This document shows positions 62,701-64,000 of a stretch of 64,000 nt of DNA, one piece after another. Within the stretch, counting starts at the first letter, position 1; each line of letters begins with the position of its first letter. The stretch spans positions 2,393,278-2,457,277 of the forward strand of contig NC_020175.2 of NCBI RefSeq assembly GCF_000224145.3. Direction: 5' to 3'. The position numbers and the translations under genes are program-made. Origin of the DNA: Ciona intestinalis (Eukaryota; Chordata; Ascidiacea; Phlebobranchia; Cionidae). The notes under the pieces are model-generated. The model was not told the DNA's origin and did no database searches. It worked only from the letters and a program-made list of their open reading frames with translations.

Positions 62701-63752
62701 ACTTTTATTTAAACTGTTATTGTGGTAATTAAACATAAATGGTTTGTTTGTCTGATTGGTGTAGCAATCACGCTTATTTTCTTCCAATTAAATGTGAATT
62801 TGTTTTTAACTGTAAGTGTGTTTTACTAGCTGTTGTTTTGTCTATATCATTTCATTTATATTATTATCGTTTATTGAGCATAGTGTATAGCAGTGGTTCC
62901 CAACCTGGGGGTCGCGACCCCTTAGGTCGAGAGGTTGAGGAATTTGCGACCATTGATTTTGTTGGGAGGCCTACCAAACACATTACTAGCGAAATTCATG
63001 GGCTCTGTGATTTTGTTGGAGGGTGTTTAAAATCTTATAAAAAAATTGGTCGGACAATACTTAAAAACAAATAAAGGGTCGCCAACCCAAAAGGTTGGAA
63101 AACATTGATGTGGAGGAAATATTGGTCTGGTAATAACACCTATATGTTATTGTGCTATGATATTAATGAAAGTATTAATGTGTATTATTGTTCATTATGC
63201 ATGATAGCTTGGGGTTAATGGGAAAACCATGACATATATTCAAGTCCCTTGGCAGGCCACACTGAGGTCCTCATCCATACAGAAAAAAATACCAGCTACA
63301 AACACCTTTGGTCAGTGCTTGCTTTATACAGTTTACAGATAGCCTCTAACTATTCGGTTGCTGACTTTAAGCCATTACTGTGACTTGCCAAAAAGCCACA
63401 TTAACTGGAGGTTACAATATTCAGCTTTTAACTGTATATGCTGAAGTTATAAGTCCATAACTTGAATCACTTAAAAAATTGCACATCAGCATGCAGCCAT
63501 ACATACAAATATAAGCTTCGTCTGTATACAGAGTTTTTATACACAGAAAGGCTAAACACAAAACCTCACTTTAAGAGCTTGATTATAAGCTTGTAATGCT
63601 TCCGTGTGTTGCAACTGTTCGGTGTAACATTGTCCTAATAGGAAATGAATCTCTGCTGCCTCCGGTGGTGCTTCATTTGCAGTGCTGGTGGTCGCTCCAT
63701 ATGTGTACAAGGTTGAAAGTTCCAATGCATTTTTCAAGTTAGTTATTGCTTC
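56794..63752 (-). CDS. TTC6: TTC6-like tetratricopeptide repeat protein, C-terminal part (5' end beyond the window)
   Basis: Visible exons in transcript order: 63752-63570, 62599-62429, 62029-61817, 61093 into the 431-N gap, 60271-60070, 59592-59350, 58759-58577, 58164 through a 50-N gap to 58012, and 56945-56794. The peptide is almost wholly TPR units, one or two per exon: AEAYYQRGLCRLKLDHSKGI, SVRALLCRGGLKFRISAYRH, FAYYNRAVVLQAMERYPQAL, FLTAYVGRGDVFADAGQHDN, ALEGRAVTCLHAGNSDAAL, YIPGVFNCAVLYMRNRQF. The end, RADVRGKLGHREAAVEDYRAAL, matches human TTC6 (RAKVRGKIGLIEEAMADYNQAL). At least 10 TPRs are present. It is presumably a protein-interaction scaffold; a cilium or axoneme role is often inferred for TTC6. 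A short open stretch at the right edge (63966-64000) may be part of another exon. Confidence 0.72.
57105..57260 (-). repeat. Degraded SINE copy
   Basis: Weak reverse-oriented match: ctacacctagtgcggttatg, gagttactgcgtatata, ggataaaacagtggttacc, ccgggtttgagt. It forms an inverted pair with the next copy. Confidence 0.6.
57318..57518 (+). repeat. tRNA-headed SINE copy, head missing
   Basis: It runs from caacccagtagtcactaatg through gtaactcgtaagctggcccg to agtaagttacattcattcatt, in the last intron of the TTC6-like gene. Confidence 0.85.
57715..58030. repeat. Tandem triplication spanning a TPR exon end and its donor, period 106-107
   Basis: The phrase tatggtcacctgttgtaaaa begins near 57790, 57896 and 58003, and the flanking acataaaatgttgc and attttataaagtaaaatat also repeat. 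The rightmost unit contains the true 3' end of the exon (reading EKDFTT on the - strand) and its donor. The two left units are extra copies of that exon tail and donor within the intron. Confidence 0.85.
58059..58108. other. Assembly gap (50 N, nominal size) inside a TTC6-like exon
   Basis: TPR codons run into the gap from both sides (…DPYDGH and DILKEYDNAE…), so it most likely removes part of one TPR. Confidence 0.9.
58310..58530 (-). repeat. ATT-tail dispersed repeat copy
   Basis: Reverse copy, well kept: tcttcgattatggtaag, ggatatagcgacaaaacaac, gtggtcgctacacctagcag, ccatttatgtttaattatta. Confidence 0.9.
58799..59080. repeat. Intronic tandem duplication, about 139-base period
   Basis: Two near-identical units begin ggtctacgtttaaga (58799 and 58938) and contain gaagctgtttcagcgggtga and aaatgcagtatatagatatc. 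Confidence 0.95.
59755..59955 (+). repeat. ATT-tail dispersed repeat copy
   Basis: Forward copy: ggcttgttcgtccgctaggt, gtagcgaccacgcttattt, ttgttttgtcggtatatcc, aataaagttattgtattatta. Confidence 0.9.
60338..60485 (+). repeat. tRNA-headed SINE copy, cut by gap
   Basis: The head is clear: gcgttgtagcacagttggc then gcgcgcctgcctctaaccc and aattggtttaagacc (A- and B-box-like). The body continues to ggtcactaat at the gap edge. Confidence 0.85.
60486..60916. other. Assembly gap (431 N)
   Basis: It removes the rest of a SINE and the 3' end of a TTC6-like exon that enters it at NPKDTC. Confidence 0.95.
61145..61370 (+). repeat. SINE copy, body and tail
   Basis: It contains ttgggcaagacacttaacgg, ggtcactgatgggttgtcc, acgactgtcgttttccggcc and a terminal aaagtaagttaca. 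Confidence 0.9.
61600..61795 (-). repeat. SINE copy, reverse, inverted partner of the 61145 copy
   Basis: Reverse words ccagcttacgagttacc and ataatttggacaacccatta are followed by the abrupt end at ccactaggttg. Confidence 0.85.
62688..62860 (+). repeat. ATT-tail dispersed repeat copy, 3'-truncated
   Basis: Forward words ttaaacataaatggtttgtt, gtgtagcaatcacgcttat and gctgttgttttgtctatatc. The ATT-rich tail is missing and the repeat is followed by an unrelated hAT-like element. Confidence 0.75.
62888..63112. mobile_element. Non-autonomous hAT-like element, about 225 bases
   Basis: The left end cagtggttcccaacctgggg with ggtcgcgacccc, and the right end (complement of ccaaaaggttggaaaacattg), are inverted with mismatches. 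The CAGTGGTTC-CAACC start is a widespread signature of short hAT derivatives. It has no coding region. Confidence 0.75.
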
Positions 63753-64000
63753 CTGAAAATAAAGCGTTAGAAATAAATTAAATTAACCAGGTTACAGCAT
63801 CAAAATTTGTGAAAGCAAAAAGTATAGAAATGTTTAAATACGTTCTAAAGGTACCACCGTAGTTTAAAACACGAATAGGCTTCTCTGAAAAAATTGTGTA
63901 AAATCGAACTGCGGGAGTAAAAATAATTGGTAGTGTGACAATGCATGGGAAAAGAAAAAGTATCATCCAACTTTTTTAGTTTCCAAAGGAAATTCAATGA

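Overview
The window is nuclear DNA of a small-genome animal, almost certainly a phlebobranch tunicate of the Ciona type. Reasons: AT-rich sequence, short GT-AG introns, closely packed genes on both strands, vertebrate-like orthologues with small exons, and many short copies of a tRNA-headed SINE and of MITEs of the kind known from Ciona. Seven runs of N are present, four of them small or nominal. All gene models were built by eye from splice signals, reading phase and remembered protein families; no database search was run.

Layout. 1-805 (+) is the last exon of an unrecognised gene. 3393-17417 (+) is a 20-exon ADAP/centaurin-alpha-like gene: a zinc finger of the ArfGAP class without the arginine finger, two worn PH domains and a very long low-complexity tail. 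17418-24134 is a repeat-poor, CpG-rich block with no gene that I can support. 24366-27409 (+) is CCDC93. 28095-34514 (-) joins an XRCC1 N-terminal domain to two UBZ4-like zinc fingers. 35460-37183 (-) is CENPV. 38324-39988 (-) is a decayed nucleotidyltransferase-like pseudogene. 40394-42995 (+) is ACTMAP. 44037-49005 (-) is Pinin, closely preceded by QTRT2 (49211-50440, -). 51571-56553 (+) is CCDC9. 56794 to beyond the right edge (-) is the C-terminal half of a TTC6-like TPR protein.

Themes. Pinin and CCDC9 are both linked to splicing and the exon junction complex and flank the tRNA-modification gene QTRT2. QTRT2 and Pinin lie head-to-tail 205 bases apart, with an acceptor-like site just before the Pinin start, so they are an operon candidate. 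CCDC93 serves endosomal recycling (CCC complex), ACTMAP matures actin, and CENPV is a GFA-fold protein. The least familiar protein is the XRCC1_N plus tandem UBZ4 one, which would link a DNA-break-repair scaffold fold to ubiquitin reading. Introns show repeated local tandem duplication with periods of about 70-170 bases, and the right half is dense with SINEs, MITEs and a second short dispersed repeat with an ATT-rich tail.
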